Shown here: positions 24,317 through 33,242 of the stretch, in pieces
Numbering within the stretch: the stretch's first letter is position 1
Layout of the letters: each line of letters begins with the position of its first letter
From: Leucobacter sp. wl10
GTDB taxonomy: Bacteria; Actinomycetota; Actinomycetes; Actinomycetales; Microbacteriaceae
Assembly: GCF_003569785.1 (NCBI RefSeq)
Contig: NZ_KZ984001.1
Span: forward strand, 1-64,000
Direction of reading: 5' to 3'
Length of the DNA stretch: 64,000 bases
Notes under the pieces: model-generated
Databases searched by the model: none
Told to the model about the DNA's origin: nothing
The model's input: the letters and a program-made list of their open reading frames with translations, nothing else
Program-made: the position numbers and the translations under genes

Positions 24317-25872
24317 TGGGTGGCGGTCTCGTATTCCGTCTGCGTATGCCCGGTGGGTCGGATGTGGCGCAGCCGAGTTGCGGCGACGAGAGCGGCGATC
24401 GCAGCGATGACGGCGGAGACGATCGCGGCGGCGTTCAGCCCGCTCGTGAACGCCTGCTGCGCCGCCGTCACCAGCTGCCCGCCGAGGGTGCCGGGAAGCT
24501 CGGCCGCCGTGGTGAGGGCGCCGTCGATGCTGCGAGACGCGGCCGCCGTGGCGTCGGCGGGCAGACCGCCCGGCAGCAGCTGGGTGATCTGGCTGCGGTA
24601 GGTGGCGATGCCGATGCTGCCGATCACCGCGATACCCAGCGAGATGCCCAGGTCGTTCGCCGTGGTCGCCAGCCCCGAGGCGCCGCCGGCTTTCTCCGGG
24701 GGGACGGAGCCGACTACGAGGTCGGTGGTCAGCGCCATCGCCGGCGCGACGCCAGGGTAGGTGAGCACGAAGCTGCCGATCACCAGGGCCAGGCCGGTGC
24801 CCGGGTCGAGCTGGGTGAACAGGATGTAGCCGATCACCTGGGTGAGCAGCCCGATCGCGATCACGTTGCCGGGTCGGAACCGGCGGGCGAACACCGGGGA
24901 GAGGGTGGAGACCACGATCAGCACCGCCGCGGCGGGCAGGATCGCGAACCCGGCCTCCAGCGGGGACAGGCCCTGCACCTGCTGCAGGTACTGGGTGAAC
25001 AGCGAGTAGATCCCGCCCAGGGCGGCCGCGGCGAGCAGGAACACCGCCAGCGCGCCGGAGACGGTGCGGTTAGCGAACAGCCGCACATCCAGCAGCGGCC
25101 GTTCCGCGCGCAACTGGCGGATCACGAACCACAGCCCGATCAGCACACCCGCCGCGATCAGCCCGATCGACGGGCCGGCCGGCTCCTGAGCGGCGAACCG
25201 CTTGATCGCGTAGATGATCGCCAGCAGTCCGCCCACCAGCAGCAGGGCGCTGAACAGGTCGATCCGTGCCGTCGTGTCCTTGTGTTCGGGCAGCAGCAGC
25301 GGAGCGCCGATCGCGACCAGCGCCATGATCGGCACCGCGACCAGGAACGTGGCCTGCCAGCCGAACACCTCCAGCAGCAGACCGCTCAGCAGCGGGCCGA
25401 GCGCGACACCGGCGGAGATGCCGCCGGCCCACACCCCGATCGCGACACCGCGCTGCTTCGCGTCGGTGAACAGCACGAAGATCAGCCCCAGGGTGGAGGG
25501 AACCATCATGGCCGCGCCCAGACCGAGCAGGGCGCGCCAGGCGATCATGAGCGCCGGGTCGCTGGTGAGCGAGGCCACCACGGAGATCGCGGCGAACACG
25601 ATCGCGCCGATGACCATGAGCAGCCGCTTGCCCACGCGGTCGCCGAGAACGCCCATCGCGACGAGGAAGCCCGCCATGACGAACCCGTAGATGTCGAGGA
25701 TCCACAGCAGCTGCGTGCCCGTCGGCCGCAGGTCTTGCGCCAGACTCGGTGCGGCCACGAAGAGAATCGTGAGCATCATGAACAGCAGCGTCGAGGGGGT
25801 GACCAGGACGGCGAGCCCCCACCACTGCTTGGCGCCCGCCCGTGCTGGGGCGGGGCTGTGCAGCTCAGCCAT
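24313..25872 (-). CDS. MFS multidrug efflux transporter (14 TM, EmrB/QacA type)
   Basis: A 519-residue protein with 14 hydrophobic segments. TILFVAAPSLAQDL and LLWILDIYGFVMAGFLVAMG cover TM1-2 with the conserved Asp of the DHA2 family, GDRVGKRLLMVIG is motif A, and GGISAGVALGPLLSGLLLE is motif C. It exports quaternary ammonium compounds or other drugs by proton antiport. Divergent from a TetR gene, with two operator copies between them. The -35 of the oxidase promoter overlaps its stop codon. Confidence 0.92.
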   Translation of the reverse strand: MAELHSPAPARAGAKQWWGLAVLVTPSTLLFMMLTILFVAAPSLAQDLRPTGTQLLWILDIYGFVMAGFLVAMGVLGDRVGKRLLMVIGAIVFAAISVVASLTSDPALMIAWRALLGLGAAMMVPSTLGLIFVLFTDAKQRGVAIGVWAGGISAGVALGPLLSGLLLEVFGWQATFLVAVPIMALVAIGAPLLLPEHKDTTARIDLFSALLLVGGLLAIIYAIKRFAAQEPAGPSIGLIAAGVLIGLWFVIRQLRAERPLLDVRLFANRTVSGALAVFLLAAAALGGIYSLFTQYLQQVQGLSPLEAGFAILPAAAVLIVVSTLSPVFARRFRPGNVIAIGLLTQVIGYILFTQLDPGTGLALVIGSFVLTYPGVAPAMALTTDLVVGSVPPEKAGGASGLATTANDLGISLGIAVIGSIGIATYRSQITQLLPGGLPADATAAASRSIDGALTTAAELPGTLGGQLVTAAQQAFTSGLNAAAIVSAVIAAIAALVAATRLRHIRPTGHTQTEYETATH

Positions 25873-25957
25873 GGCGCACCTCCGACGGTCGTATATGTCG
25901 CATCGCTGGGCTCCTTCCGTGTTCGCCGCGGGCGCCGGAGTATCCCCGCGCCTTCAC

Positions 25958-26019
25958 AACTCAAGCAGTCATGTACGAGTTGTAACCACTATACTAACTC
26001 GTATATTCCCGTACAAGTT
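25958..26019. promoter_or_regulatory. Twin TetR operators and divergent promoter
   Basis: Two 24-base palindromes with AACTyGTA and TACrAGTT halves and 8-base centres lie at 25958-25981 (left half weaker) and 25996-26019. The efflux promoter on the minus strand is TTGTAC (26011-26016), 17 bases, TATAGT (25988-25993), so operator 2 covers the -35. TATACT (25990-25995) may serve tetR. Confidence 0.7.
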
Positions 26020-26030
26020 TTGAGGTGGAA

Positions 26031-26648
26031 ATGTCGGCACAGACCCCGGGGAGACGCACAGGCCAGGCCGGGCGCGCGGCAGGCGCACCAGCGAACCTGC
26101 GGGCGGATGCCATCCGGAACCGAGCGAAGATCCTCGCCGCGACCCCGTCCGCGCTGCGGCGGAACCCGGAGGCGTCGGTGGCGGAGATCGCAGCCGCTGC
26201 GGGGGTCGGACGGATGACGCTCTACGGGCACTTCAAGACGCGCGGGGAGCTGCTCGAATCCGCGCTCGTCGATAGTCTTGAGCGTGCGGAGGAGACCCTC
26301 TCGGGCGTGCCGCTGGATGGCGACCCCGCGCAGGCGCTGGGCCGGCTCATCGCGTCGAGCTGGACGTTCCTGAACGAGGCGCGCGCGGTGCTCGCGGCCG
26401 CGCAGAAAGAGCTCTCCCCCGTCCGCATCCGCGAGCTGCATGAGGCATCGGAGGCGCGCATGCGCGCCCTGCTCGAGCGCGGACGAGACGAGGGGGCGTT
26501 CCGACGGGACCTGCCGGTCGGGTGGCTGCTCACCACCGCGCATGTGGTGATGAACGGCGCCGCCGAGGAAGTCACCGCCGGACGGCTCGATCCGGACGAG
26601 GCCAGCCGGTACATCGACGCCATCCTGCAGCCGGCCTTCGCCGCCTGA
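26031..26648 (+). CDS. TetR-family repressor
   Basis: A 205-residue protein with N-terminal HTH at about residues 28-75 (ASVAEIAAAAGVGRMTLYGH, then FKTRGELL) and a helical ligand domain. The start at ATG 26031 has GAGGTGG just upstream. It is expected to repress the divergent efflux gene and itself through the two palindromes, and to be released by a pump substrate. Confidence 0.9.
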   Translation: MSAQTPGRRTGQAGRAAGAPANLRADAIRNRAKILAATPSALRRNPEASVAEIAAAAGVGRMTLYGHFKTRGELLESALVDSLERAEETLSGVPLDGDPAQALGRLIASSWTFLNEARAVLAAAQKELSPVRIRELHEASEARMRALLERGRDEGAFRRDLPVGWLLTTAHVVMNGAAEEVTAGRLDPDEASRYIDAILQPAFAA

Positions 26649-26678
26649 CCTGCCCGTCAGCGCACCGCGCGGGCAGGG

Positions 26679-26927
26679 TCAGGCGGCCTTGCGCCCGGCG
26701 AGGATGCCGCCGCCGATGAGGAACAGGGCGCCCATCGGATAGCCGGCGACAAGGTCGACCCACCCCTCAGGCTGAGCAGGGCCGAAGGCTTCGAGGTGGG
26801 CGAGCCAGTGCACGATGAGGATCACCGCGCCGAGCACCATGAGCAGTTGGCCCAGGCGCACGAGACGGCGATGGCGGCGGTAGGCGGGATCGGGGCCAGG
26901 CATGCCGGCCGGCTGCTGAGATTTCAT
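26679..26927 (-). CDS. Small two-helix membrane protein
   Basis: An 82-residue protein with hydrophobic segments at about 27-44 (LGQLLMVLGAVILIVHWL) and 57-78 (DLVAGYPMGALFLIGGGILA). No known motif. It is the last gene of the multicopper oxidase operon (31 bases after its stop), so an accessory role in copper handling is possible. Confidence 0.65.
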   Translation of the reverse strand: MKSQQPAGMPGPDPAYRRHRRLVRLGQLLMVLGAVILIVHWLAHLEAFGPAQPEGWVDLVAGYPMGALFLIGGGILAGRKAA

Positions 26928-26958
26928 GAGGATGCGTGCTTTCGTGGTGCGGGCGGGG

Positions 26959-28464
26959 CTACTGCCGGTAGGCGATGGTCGCCATCATCCCGGCTTCGCC
27001 GTGGTAGAGGTTGTGACAGTGGGTGAGCCACCGTCCGGGATTGTCCGCGTCGAACTCGAGGCGGAGGGCCTGGCCGGGGAGCACGATCGAGGTGTCCTTG
27101 CGGGGGCCGCCGTCAGGGTGCTGGTAGGTGTGTCCGTGCAGATGCATGGGGTGCCACATCGTGGTCGAGTTCGTGATGGTGAGCGCGACCCGTTCTCCCT
27201 CGCTGATCGCGAGGACGTCGCGGAGGGGGTCATCCAGGTCCAGGCGGGTGCCGTTGATGGCCCAGTCGTACTTCTCCATGCTGCCGTTGAGCTCCAGGGC
27301 GATCGTGCGGTCGGCGCGCTTCGCGGGGAGCCGCACCGCGGCCGCGGCCTGCAGCTCGGCGGCGCTCGTGGGGGTGCGGGTCTGCGGCAGCGCGGTGCCG
27401 GGAGGCGGCGGGGAGCCGGCGCCGGTGGAAAGGATCGCGAGGGCCTGGTCGACTTTGCCGAGCGCCTCGGCGATGACGGCGAACACGCCGTCGCCGGCGG
27501 TGATGACCGCGTCGTAGCGCTCCCCCATCCCGATCACGACGCTCTCGGCCTCGCGCGGTTCCACGGGGTACCCGTCGGTGTGGGTGATCGTGAGCTGGTG
27601 CCCGGTGACCCCGAAGCGGAAGGCGGTGTCGCCGCCGGCGTTGATGATCCTGAGCCGGATCCGCTCGCCGGGTTTCGCGGTGAACGTTTCGGGGTCGAGC
27701 TTGGGCCGCCCGTTGATGAGGTAGAGCGGATAGTAGACGTCGCCCGCGTCGCCGCCGAGGAGGTCGGAGGTGGCGCCCATGAGGGTGTTGCCCATCCGCA
27801 TCGGCATATCGCCACCATCCATCCCGCCCATGCCGCCCATGCCGCGGCTGAGTTCCGCGAACACGTCGTCGGGGGTGGCCGTGACGCCGTCGAGCCAGTC
27901 GTCGAGCACGATCACCCATTCCCGGTCGTAGTCGGCCCGCTCGCCCGGGTCGTCAATGATGAGCGGCGCGTACAGGCCCCGGTCGAGCTGCGTGCCGACA
28001 TGCGGGTGGAACCAGTAGGTGCCCGCGTGCGGCAGCGCGAACTCGTAGGTGAAGGTGTCGCCGGCCGCGATGGCGGGCTGTGTGAGGCCCGGCACACCGT
28101 CCATGTCGTTGCGCAGGGCGAGGCCATGCCAGTGCACAGTCGTCGGATCGGGGAGGTCATTGGTGAGGGTGACGCGGAGGAGGTCGCCGACGTTGCCGCG
28201 GATCGGCTCCGCTGCGGAGGCGCCCCGGTACCCCCAGGTCTTCACCGTCTGCCCGGCGAGATCCAGGGTAACCGGCTCCGCGGTGAGGGCCCGTTCGAGC
28301 GTCTGACCCGTGGTCAGGCGGCTCGCCTCTGCCGCGTCGACCGCGTCCGCCGTGGGCGAGAGGAACGCTGAGCCCTGCCTCGGCGTGCAGGCGGCCAGGC
28401 CCACCGCGGCGAGCGTCAGCGTTCCGGCGGCGAGGAACTGGCGGCGATTCAGGGAAACGGTCAT
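26959..28464 (-). CDS. Tat-exported multicopper oxidase lipoprotein
   Basis: A 501-residue protein. LNRRQFLAAGTLTLAAVGLAAC joins a twin-arginine motif to a lipobox Cys (about residue 27), so it is exported folded and lipid-anchored. It has three cupredoxin domains. Copper ligands are visible as HWHG, WFHPHVG, HPMHLHGH and HCHNLYHGEAGMM, the last with the axial Met. A Met-rich patch (GMGGMGGMDGGDMPMRMG) is typical of CueO-type cuprous oxidases. ATG 28464 is chosen for the GAAAGG site; a 9-bp tandem repeat lies upstream. Confidence 0.93.
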   Translation of the reverse strand: MTVSLNRRQFLAAGTLTLAAVGLAACTPRQGSAFLSPTADAVDAAEASRLTTGQTLERALTAEPVTLDLAGQTVKTWGYRGASAAEPIRGNVGDLLRVTLTNDLPDPTTVHWHGLALRNDMDGVPGLTQPAIAAGDTFTYEFALPHAGTYWFHPHVGTQLDRGLYAPLIIDDPGERADYDREWVIVLDDWLDGVTATPDDVFAELSRGMGGMGGMDGGDMPMRMGNTLMGATSDLLGGDAGDVYYPLYLINGRPKLDPETFTAKPGERIRLRIINAGGDTAFRFGVTGHQLTITHTDGYPVEPREAESVVIGMGERYDAVITAGDGVFAVIAEALGKVDQALAILSTGAGSPPPPGTALPQTRTPTSAAELQAAAAVRLPAKRADRTIALELNGSMEKYDWAINGTRLDLDDPLRDVLAISEGERVALTITNSTTMWHPMHLHGHTYQHPDGGPRKDTSIVLPGQALRLEFDADNPGRWLTHCHNLYHGEAGMMATIAYRQ

Positions 28465-28477
28465 GCGCCGCCTTTCT

Positions 28478-28509
28478 GAGGTCGGCGAGGTCGGCGAGGT
28501 CGGCGAGGT
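28478..28509. repeat. 9-bp tandem repeat, about 3.5 copies
   Basis: GAGGTCGGC repeats three times in full and once in part, between the M23 peptidase stop and the oxidase start (in the leader on the minus strand). It may vary in number and affect translation. Confidence 0.8.
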
Positions 28510-28529
28510 GCCAGGATACGGGGCGGGGG

Positions 28530-29297
28530 TCATTGCGCGTTCGCTTCGATGAAGGGAAGCGGGTCGATCGGCTCACCGTTCAGGCGCAGCGCGAGATGCA
28601 GATGCGAGCCGAAGGACATGCCGGTGTTGCCCACGCGCCCCGCCTCGTCGCCGCTGCTCACCCGGTCGCCGACCTGGTAGGTGTGCGACCCATCCTCCAT
28701 GTGGCAATAGCGGCTGGTGACATTTTGCCCATCGACGAGATGCTGCACCTTGAGCGAGAACCCGCAGCCGTCGTTCGCCCAGCCCGCCTCCACGACCACC
28801 CCGTCGCCGATAATACGAATCGGGGTGCCGTTGGCGGCAGCGATGTCCTGGGCATCGTGGAACTGCGCCACGGGAGCAGTGCGATATCCGAAACCGTCGG
28901 TGAGGGGCATGGTCTGATCGAAGGGGTAGCGCAGCTTCGTATCGCTCAGCTGCGCCGGATCGACGAGGCCCTGCTCGAGGCTCACCTGTTGCGGGGCGAC
29001 CGGCGCCGCCTGCACCTCGACCGCGCCAATCGCGTCCTCCGCTACGGCCTCGAGTGCGGCGCGCGCGCCGACGAGGAACTGCTGCGCGGGGAGCTCGGCG
29101 GCCGCGGCCGCGGGCACCGGGGCGAAAGGGGTGGGGAAGACGACGGGACTCATCAGGCCGGCGACGCTGAGCACCGTGGTAGCGGTGGCGATGAGGCTGC
29201 GCCGCGCCGGCCGGCGGTGCACGGCGGCGGCACCGGTTCCGTCCGCGAGGAAGTCGAAGGACGGCATGGGGGTGAGGTAGACCTGCGGGGCGTTCAC
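28530..29297 (-). CDS. M23-family peptidase (LytM-like), membrane-anchored
   Basis: A 255-residue protein. A basic N-terminus (HRRPARRS) is followed by a signal/anchor helix at about 34-52. The peptidase domain has FHDAQD (zinc His147 and Asp151) and GSHLHLALR (catalytic/zinc His pair). It may trim peptidoglycan cross-bridges. The GTG start overlaps the stop of the 29294 small gene (GTGA). It lies between a metal importer and the oxidase, so it may open the wall for envelope proteins; that is inference. Confidence 0.85.
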   Translation of the reverse strand: MNAPQVYLTPMPSFDFLADGTGAAAVHRRPARRSLIATATTVLSVAGLMSPVVFPTPFAPVPAAAAAELPAQQFLVGARAALEAVAEDAIGAVEVQAAPVAPQQVSLEQGLVDPAQLSDTKLRYPFDQTMPLTDGFGYRTAPVAQFHDAQDIAAANGTPIRIIGDGVVVEAGWANDGCGFSLKVQHLVDGQNVTSRYCHMEDGSHTYQVGDRVSSGDEAGRVGNTGMSFGSHLHLALRLNGEPIDPLPFIEANAQ

Positions 29298-29419
29298 GCG
29301 AAGATTCCCCCGATGACCTGGTAGTTGGCGATCGCGACGGCGACGCTCAGCACGAGGGTGCTGGGGATGAAGACGACGGGGTTCTTGAGCGGGTTTCGAC
29401 GAGGGGACATGCTGTTCAT
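29294..29419 (-). CDS. Single-helix micropeptide upstream of the M23 gene
   Basis: A protein of 38-41 residues (MNSMSPRRNPLKNP start) with one membrane helix (FIPSTLVLSVAVAIANYQVI). It overlaps the M23 gene by GTGA, which supports translation. ATG 29410 is an alternative start. It may be a small partner of the peptidase. Confidence 0.55.
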   Translation of the reverse strand: MNSMSPRRNPLKNPVVFIPSTLVLSVAVAIANYQVIGGIFA

Positions 29420-29769
29420 TCCGTTGATCGGCGGGGTGATGGTGATGTCGGTTCCGAGATCGGAGCAGTGGGCCGCACGGCTGAGGGCCGGCAGACGGAG
29501 AGCTGCGGGGATCGTGGATGGCACGAGCGTCGCGGATGGGCGCGCAGCCACTGCACGGGATCGACATGCCCCCGCTCACGGGACGGGGCTCGGCCTCCGC
29601 TGTCCCCGGGGTGAGGGGGCGTCAGGCGGGCTCGGCGTCCGGCGGGCGTGGCGGATCGGCGGATACCGAGCCGCACGGCGTCGACCTGTTGCGCGGCTCC
29701 GGCCGGGTGGAGGCGAGGCTCACCACGGCAGGAATACGGGCTCAGGCAGGATCGTGCCGGTCCAGCGGT
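29420..29769. other. 350-base gap without a supported gene
   Basis: Only short shadow frames are seen. No clear hairpin terminator or repeat is visible. Confidence 0.35.
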
Positions 29770-30228
29770 TCAGGTGCGACTGATCGACAGCGCCCGCAGC
29801 GACGGCGGACGGGCCGCCGGGGAGGCGGGCATGGCGAGAGCCGGCGCATACAGGGATTGCGCTGCAGCCCGTGAGAGCCGGAACAGGGCTGGCCGGAGCA
29901 GGAAGAGCAACCCGGTCAACAGCGCCAGCAGGCACAGCATGAGCATGCCCAGGTGCCCCGGGTCGGTGGCCATACTGTGGGCGCAGCTGGAGTCGCAGCC
30001 GTCGGCCGCCGCGTTCGCCGGGCCCGCGAGGGGACCCGCCTGCGCCGGGTGGCCGGTATCGTCGGCGCTGACCGTGCTCGCGGGCACGAGGGCGTCGTGC
30101 GCGGACGCGCTGCCGGATAGCGAGTGCATCGCGACCAAGCCGAGGATGAGCATCAGCACGATTGCGAAGACCGTCCCGGCCCTCCGGGAAAGGGGAGGCG
30201 CGGCTGCACGGCTCAGCGCATCTCGCAC
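29770..30228 (-). CDS. DUF6153-like membrane protein
   Basis: A 152-residue protein with an N-terminal helix (VFAIVLMLILGLVAMHSL), an exported loop with His and Cys (GCDSSCAHSMATDPGH), a second helix (LMLCLLALLTGLLFLL) and a C-terminal LRALSISRT tail shared with the proteins at 13707 and 33243. An 18-base palindrome lies 17 bases upstream. Function unknown; it follows the metal importer genes. Confidence 0.75.
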   Translation of the reverse strand: MRDALSRAAAPPLSRRAGTVFAIVLMLILGLVAMHSLSGSASAHDALVPASTVSADDTGHPAQAGPLAGPANAAADGCDSSCAHSMATDPGHLGMLMLCLLALLTGLLFLLRPALFRLSRAAAQSLYAPALAMPASPAARPPSLRALSISRT

Positions 30229-30244
30229 ACCAGTCCCCTTTCGT

Positions 30245-30262
30245 TATGGTTTCGTTACCATA
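30245..30262 (-). promoter_or_regulatory. Palindrome before the DUF6153-like gene
   Basis: TATGGT-TTCGTT-ACCATA, a perfect 6-base inverted repeat in an AT-rich patch between the importer permease and the DUF6153-like gene. Likely a metalloregulator or other repressor site; the regulator is not identified. Confidence 0.45.
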
Positions 30263-30336
30263 CCATGTGCGCCTGGGCGAAGGCCAGGATCTTCTTCTTC
30301 CCCTGCTCGGGCCGCCGCTTCATGCACCCTGCGCGG

Positions 30337-31212
30337 CTACCGCGATGCGGCTTGCACGGCCGCGGCGCGGCGGGGGCGCTTGAGGAGGCGGCAGACGAGG
30401 TAGATGAGGAACGAGATCGTGGTGATGTAGGGGCTGATCGGGATCGCGCTGCCCAGGGCGAGGAGGATGCCGCCCACGCTCGCGGTGACCGCGAAGGCGA
30501 TGCTGAGCAGGGGCACGAGAACCGGTGAGGCGGAGACGCGCAGCGCCGCCGCCGCCGGAGTGACGAGGAGGGAGAGCACGAGCAGGGCGCCGACGATCTG
30601 GATGGCGACGGCGACGGCGAGGCCGAGCAGCAGCATGAAGGCGATCGACAGGGCGCGGGTGGGCACCCCGCGGCCGGCGGCGACGGCCGGGTCGACGCTG
30701 GCGAACAGCAGCGGCCGCCAGATCAGCAGCAGTCCGACGCACACGAGGGCGCAGATCAGGATGAGCGAGCCGATCTGCGGGTTGTCGATGGCGACGATCT
30801 GCCCGGTGAGCAGCCCGAACTTGTTCGCGGACCGGCCGGAGTACAGGGCAAGGCAGAGGATGCCCAAGCCGAGGCCGAAGGGCATCAGCACGGCGGTGAT
30901 GGAGTTGCGCTCGCGGGCGCGGGAGCCGAGCAGCCCGATGAGGAGGGCCGCGGTGATAGAGCCGAGCAACGAACCGGCGACGACGCCGATGCCGAGGAGG
31001 AGGCCAGCGGCGGCGCCAGCGAAGGAGAGCTCGCTAATACCGTGCACGGCGAAGGGCATGTCGCGGGCCATCACGAAGACGCCGATCATGCCGCCGGTGA
31101 TGCCGAGCACAAGGCCAGCGATGATGCTGTTCTGGAGGAGGGCGAGGAGCTCGCCGTAGTTGGTGAAGTTGAAGATCTGGCCCCACCAGTCAGCTGCATT
31201 GGGCAGGAGCAT
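30337..31212 (-). CDS. Metal ABC transporter permease (ZnuB/MntB type)
   Basis: A 291-residue protein with eight or nine helices. MPFAVHGISELSFAGAAAGL and RALSIAFMLLLGLAVAVAIQ, followed by VGALLVLSLLVTPAAAALRV, are the ABC-3 permease signatures. It forms the membrane channel of the Zn/Mn importer. ATG 31212 follows the ATPase stop (31215) almost directly, with GGAGGCC inside the upstream gene. Confidence 0.9.
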   Translation of the reverse strand: MLLPNAADWWGQIFNFTNYGELLALLQNSIIAGLVLGITGGMIGVFVMARDMPFAVHGISELSFAGAAAGLLLGIGVVAGSLLGSITAALLIGLLGSRARERNSITAVLMPFGLGLGILCLALYSGRSANKFGLLTGQIVAIDNPQIGSLILICALVCVGLLLIWRPLLFASVDPAVAAGRGVPTRALSIAFMLLLGLAVAVAIQIVGALLVLSLLVTPAAAALRVSASPVLVPLLSIAFAVTASVGGILLALGSAIPISPYITTISFLIYLVCRLLKRPRRAAAVQAASR

Positions 31213-31214
31213 GC

Positions 31215-32063
31215 TCAGGCCTCCGGTTCGGTCGGGTGGTGGGGGTGATCGGGGACGCCTGCGACGAGGATGCGGTCCCGGCTGCGGATGACCTCCACCG
31301 GGGCGCCATACAGCTCGGAGAGCACCTCCGAGCGCAGCACTTCGTCGGGGGTGCCGATGCGGAACCGGGCGCCGGCGAGATAGAGGACCCGGTCGACCGC
31401 GCCCAGGACGGGATTGATGTCGTGGGTCACGAACAACACGCCGCGGCGCGCCTGCCGGCGGGCCTGGTCGACGAGATCGCAGATCAGGCGCTGGTGGGCG
31501 AGATCGAGGGACAGCAGCGGTTCGTCGCACAGCAGCAGGGCCGGATCACCGGCGAGGGCCTGGGCGATGCGGAGGCGCTGCTGCTCCCCGCCGGAGAGCC
31601 GGCTGACCGGGGCGCGCGCCGCGCGCTCTCCGCGCACCGAACCGACCAGCTCGGCGACCGCGGCGCGCCGGGTGCGGCTTGGCCACGGAATGCCGAAGCG
31701 GTGCCCGTCCACGCCGAGCCCGATGAGATCTTGCCCGCGCAGCGGGACGGCGTCATCGAACAGCTGCTGCTGCGGCACATAGCCGATACGCCGGTTGCCG
31801 CCCCGCACCGGCTCCCCCAGGAACCGGATCGTGCCTGAGCTGAGTGGCTGCTGCCCGAGGATCGCCTTCAAGAGGCTCGACTTGCCGGAACCGTTCGCGC
31901 CGAGCACCGCGACGAACTCCCCCGCCGCCACGTCGAGGTCGAGGCCGCTCCACAGTGTGCGCTCCCCAAACCCGAGGCTCGCGTCCCGCAAGCTCAGCAC
32001 AACCTCGCCCGCGGTACGGGCGGGGCGGGGCGCGGCGCCGGGATCGGCGTCGGCTCCGGTCAC
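31215..32063 (-). CDS. Metal ABC transporter ATP-binding protein
   Basis: A 282-residue protein with Walker A GANGSGKSS, Q-loop YVPQQQ, signature LSGGEQQRL, Walker B LLLCDEP and H-loop THD. Compact manganese/zinc type. The GTG start overlaps the stop of the binding protein (GTGA, 32060-32063). A His/Pro tail (PDHPHHPTEPEA) may touch metal. Confidence 0.92.
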   Translation of the reverse strand: MTGADADPGAAPRPARTAGEVVLSLRDASLGFGERTLWSGLDLDVAAGEFVAVLGANGSGKSSLLKAILGQQPLSSGTIRFLGEPVRGGNRRIGYVPQQQLFDDAVPLRGQDLIGLGVDGHRFGIPWPSRTRRAAVAELVGSVRGERAARAPVSRLSGGEQQRLRIAQALAGDPALLLCDEPLLSLDLAHQRLICDLVDQARRQARRGVLFVTHDINPVLGAVDRVLYLAGARFRIGTPDEVLRSEVLSELYGAPVEVIRSRDRILVAGVPDHPHHPTEPEA

Positions 32064-32983
32064 GACGCGAGCGCGTCGGCGAGGGCGTCGAGGTTGCCCG
32101 ACATCCAGGACACATAGGTGTCCCCGTCGGGCAGGGTCTCGGTGACGGGCACCACGGCCACCCCATTCTGCTCGGCGGCGTCGAGCACCTGCTCGGTCTG
32201 CGGGCCGGCGGTCTGCTCGTTGTACGCGAGCAGTTGCACCTGGGCTCCGCTGAACAGCTCGAGCGTCCCGAGGAGCACGCTCGCCGGCACGTCGGTGCCT
32301 TCCTCGATGGCCTCGGCGAACGCTTCGGGGGTCTGGTTGTCGAGCCCGATGGCCTCGAGCAGGTACAGCGGCACCGGTTCGGTGATCGCGACCGGCGTGC
32401 CCGCGTATTGGCCCTGCAGTTCCTCCTCACGTTGCACGAGTGCGTCCAGTTCGGCCGTGAGCTCGTCGGCGTTCTTCCGGAAGGTGTCGGCCTGATCGGG
32501 GTCGATCTGGGCGAAGGTGGTCGCGAGCTCCTCGATCACCTTCTGCACGGACGGGAAGTCGTACCAGACGTGCTCGTTGAGTTCCTCCCCCGCCTCGGCG
32601 GTCTTGCCGGAGATCTCGACCGCGTCCAGCACTGTGGCCGTGTCGTTGCCGGCCGCGTCGAGCATGGTGTCGACGAAGTCGTCGTAGCCGCCGCCGTTCT
32701 TGACGATCACCTGTGCTTTGGAGAGGGCGAGCTGGTTCTGGGCGCTGGCCTCGTACTCGTGCGGGTCCTTGTTCGGGTCGTCGATGATTGAGGTGACTTC
32801 GACCGCGTCTCCGCCGACCGTGGCCGCCAGATCCCCGTAGACCGTCGTCGAAGCCACCACGGTGATGGCCTCTGAGGTGGACCCGGCGGACGCGGGCGCC
32901 GGGTCTGGGGAACTCGTACATCCCGCGAGTGCGACTCCGGCGACGAGCGCGAGCAGGGGGACGAGCACAGCAGCACGTTTCAT
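32060..32983 (-). CDS. Zn/Mn-binding lipoprotein of the ABC importer
   Basis: A 307-residue cluster A-I binding protein with signal and lipobox (VAGVALAGC). Metal ligands can be placed: His in KDPHEYEAS, His in NEHVWYDFP, a Glu in ITEPVPLYLLEA where zinc-type proteins have His, and an acidic residue in ETLPDGDTY. The HHE(D) set is closer to manganese-type proteins, but zinc cannot be excluded. First gene of the importer operon; an operator-like palindrome lies 50 bases upstream. Confidence 0.9.
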   Translation of the reverse strand: MKRAAVLVPLLALVAGVALAGCTSSPDPAPASAGSTSEAITVVASTTVYGDLAATVGGDAVEVTSIIDDPNKDPHEYEASAQNQLALSKAQVIVKNGGGYDDFVDTMLDAAGNDTATVLDAVEISGKTAEAGEELNEHVWYDFPSVQKVIEELATTFAQIDPDQADTFRKNADELTAELDALVQREEELQGQYAGTPVAITEPVPLYLLEAIGLDNQTPEAFAEAIEEGTDVPASVLLGTLELFSGAQVQLLAYNEQTAGPQTEQVLDAAEQNGVAVVPVTETLPDGDTYVSWMSGNLDALADALAS

Positions 32984-33031
32984 CAGGTATCTTCTTTCCA
33001 CCATGAGGTCGCTCACACGACCATACAGATG

Positions 33032-33049
33032 ATAATCGTTCTCGATTAT
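33032..33049 (-). promoter_or_regulatory. Operator-like palindrome of the metal importer
   Basis: ATAATCG (33032-33038)-TTCT-CGATTAT (33043-33049), a perfect 7-base inverted repeat in an AT-rich island. A TATAAT on the minus strand overlaps its right part. It is of the kind bound by Zur/Fur-type metal repressors. Confidence 0.55.
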
Positions 33050-33242
33050 AGGGGGTAGGGGTACCCGGCATCGTGCGGCCGGCTGGGTCTCGGCTGCGAA
33101 TCCGTCGACGCGACGACATCGCGCGGTTCGACTGGGCGCCGCGATTCCCAGCGCGGAGCGCCTGGGATGCTTTAGCGTAGAACTCAGAACATGCCAACGA
33201 GCTGCGCGCAGCGCAGGGCGGTAAGGCGGAGAGGAGGCCGTG

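Noticed and set aside
23998-26217. 739-codon open frame on the plus strand
   Set aside because: Shadow of the efflux pump gene and part of the oxidase gene, rich in Arg/Gln/Asp, with no domain.
28478-28509. 9-bp tandem repeat as a possible CRISPR or iteron
   Set aside because: Only about 3.5 adjacent copies without spacers in a leader region. No cas or rep gene is nearby.
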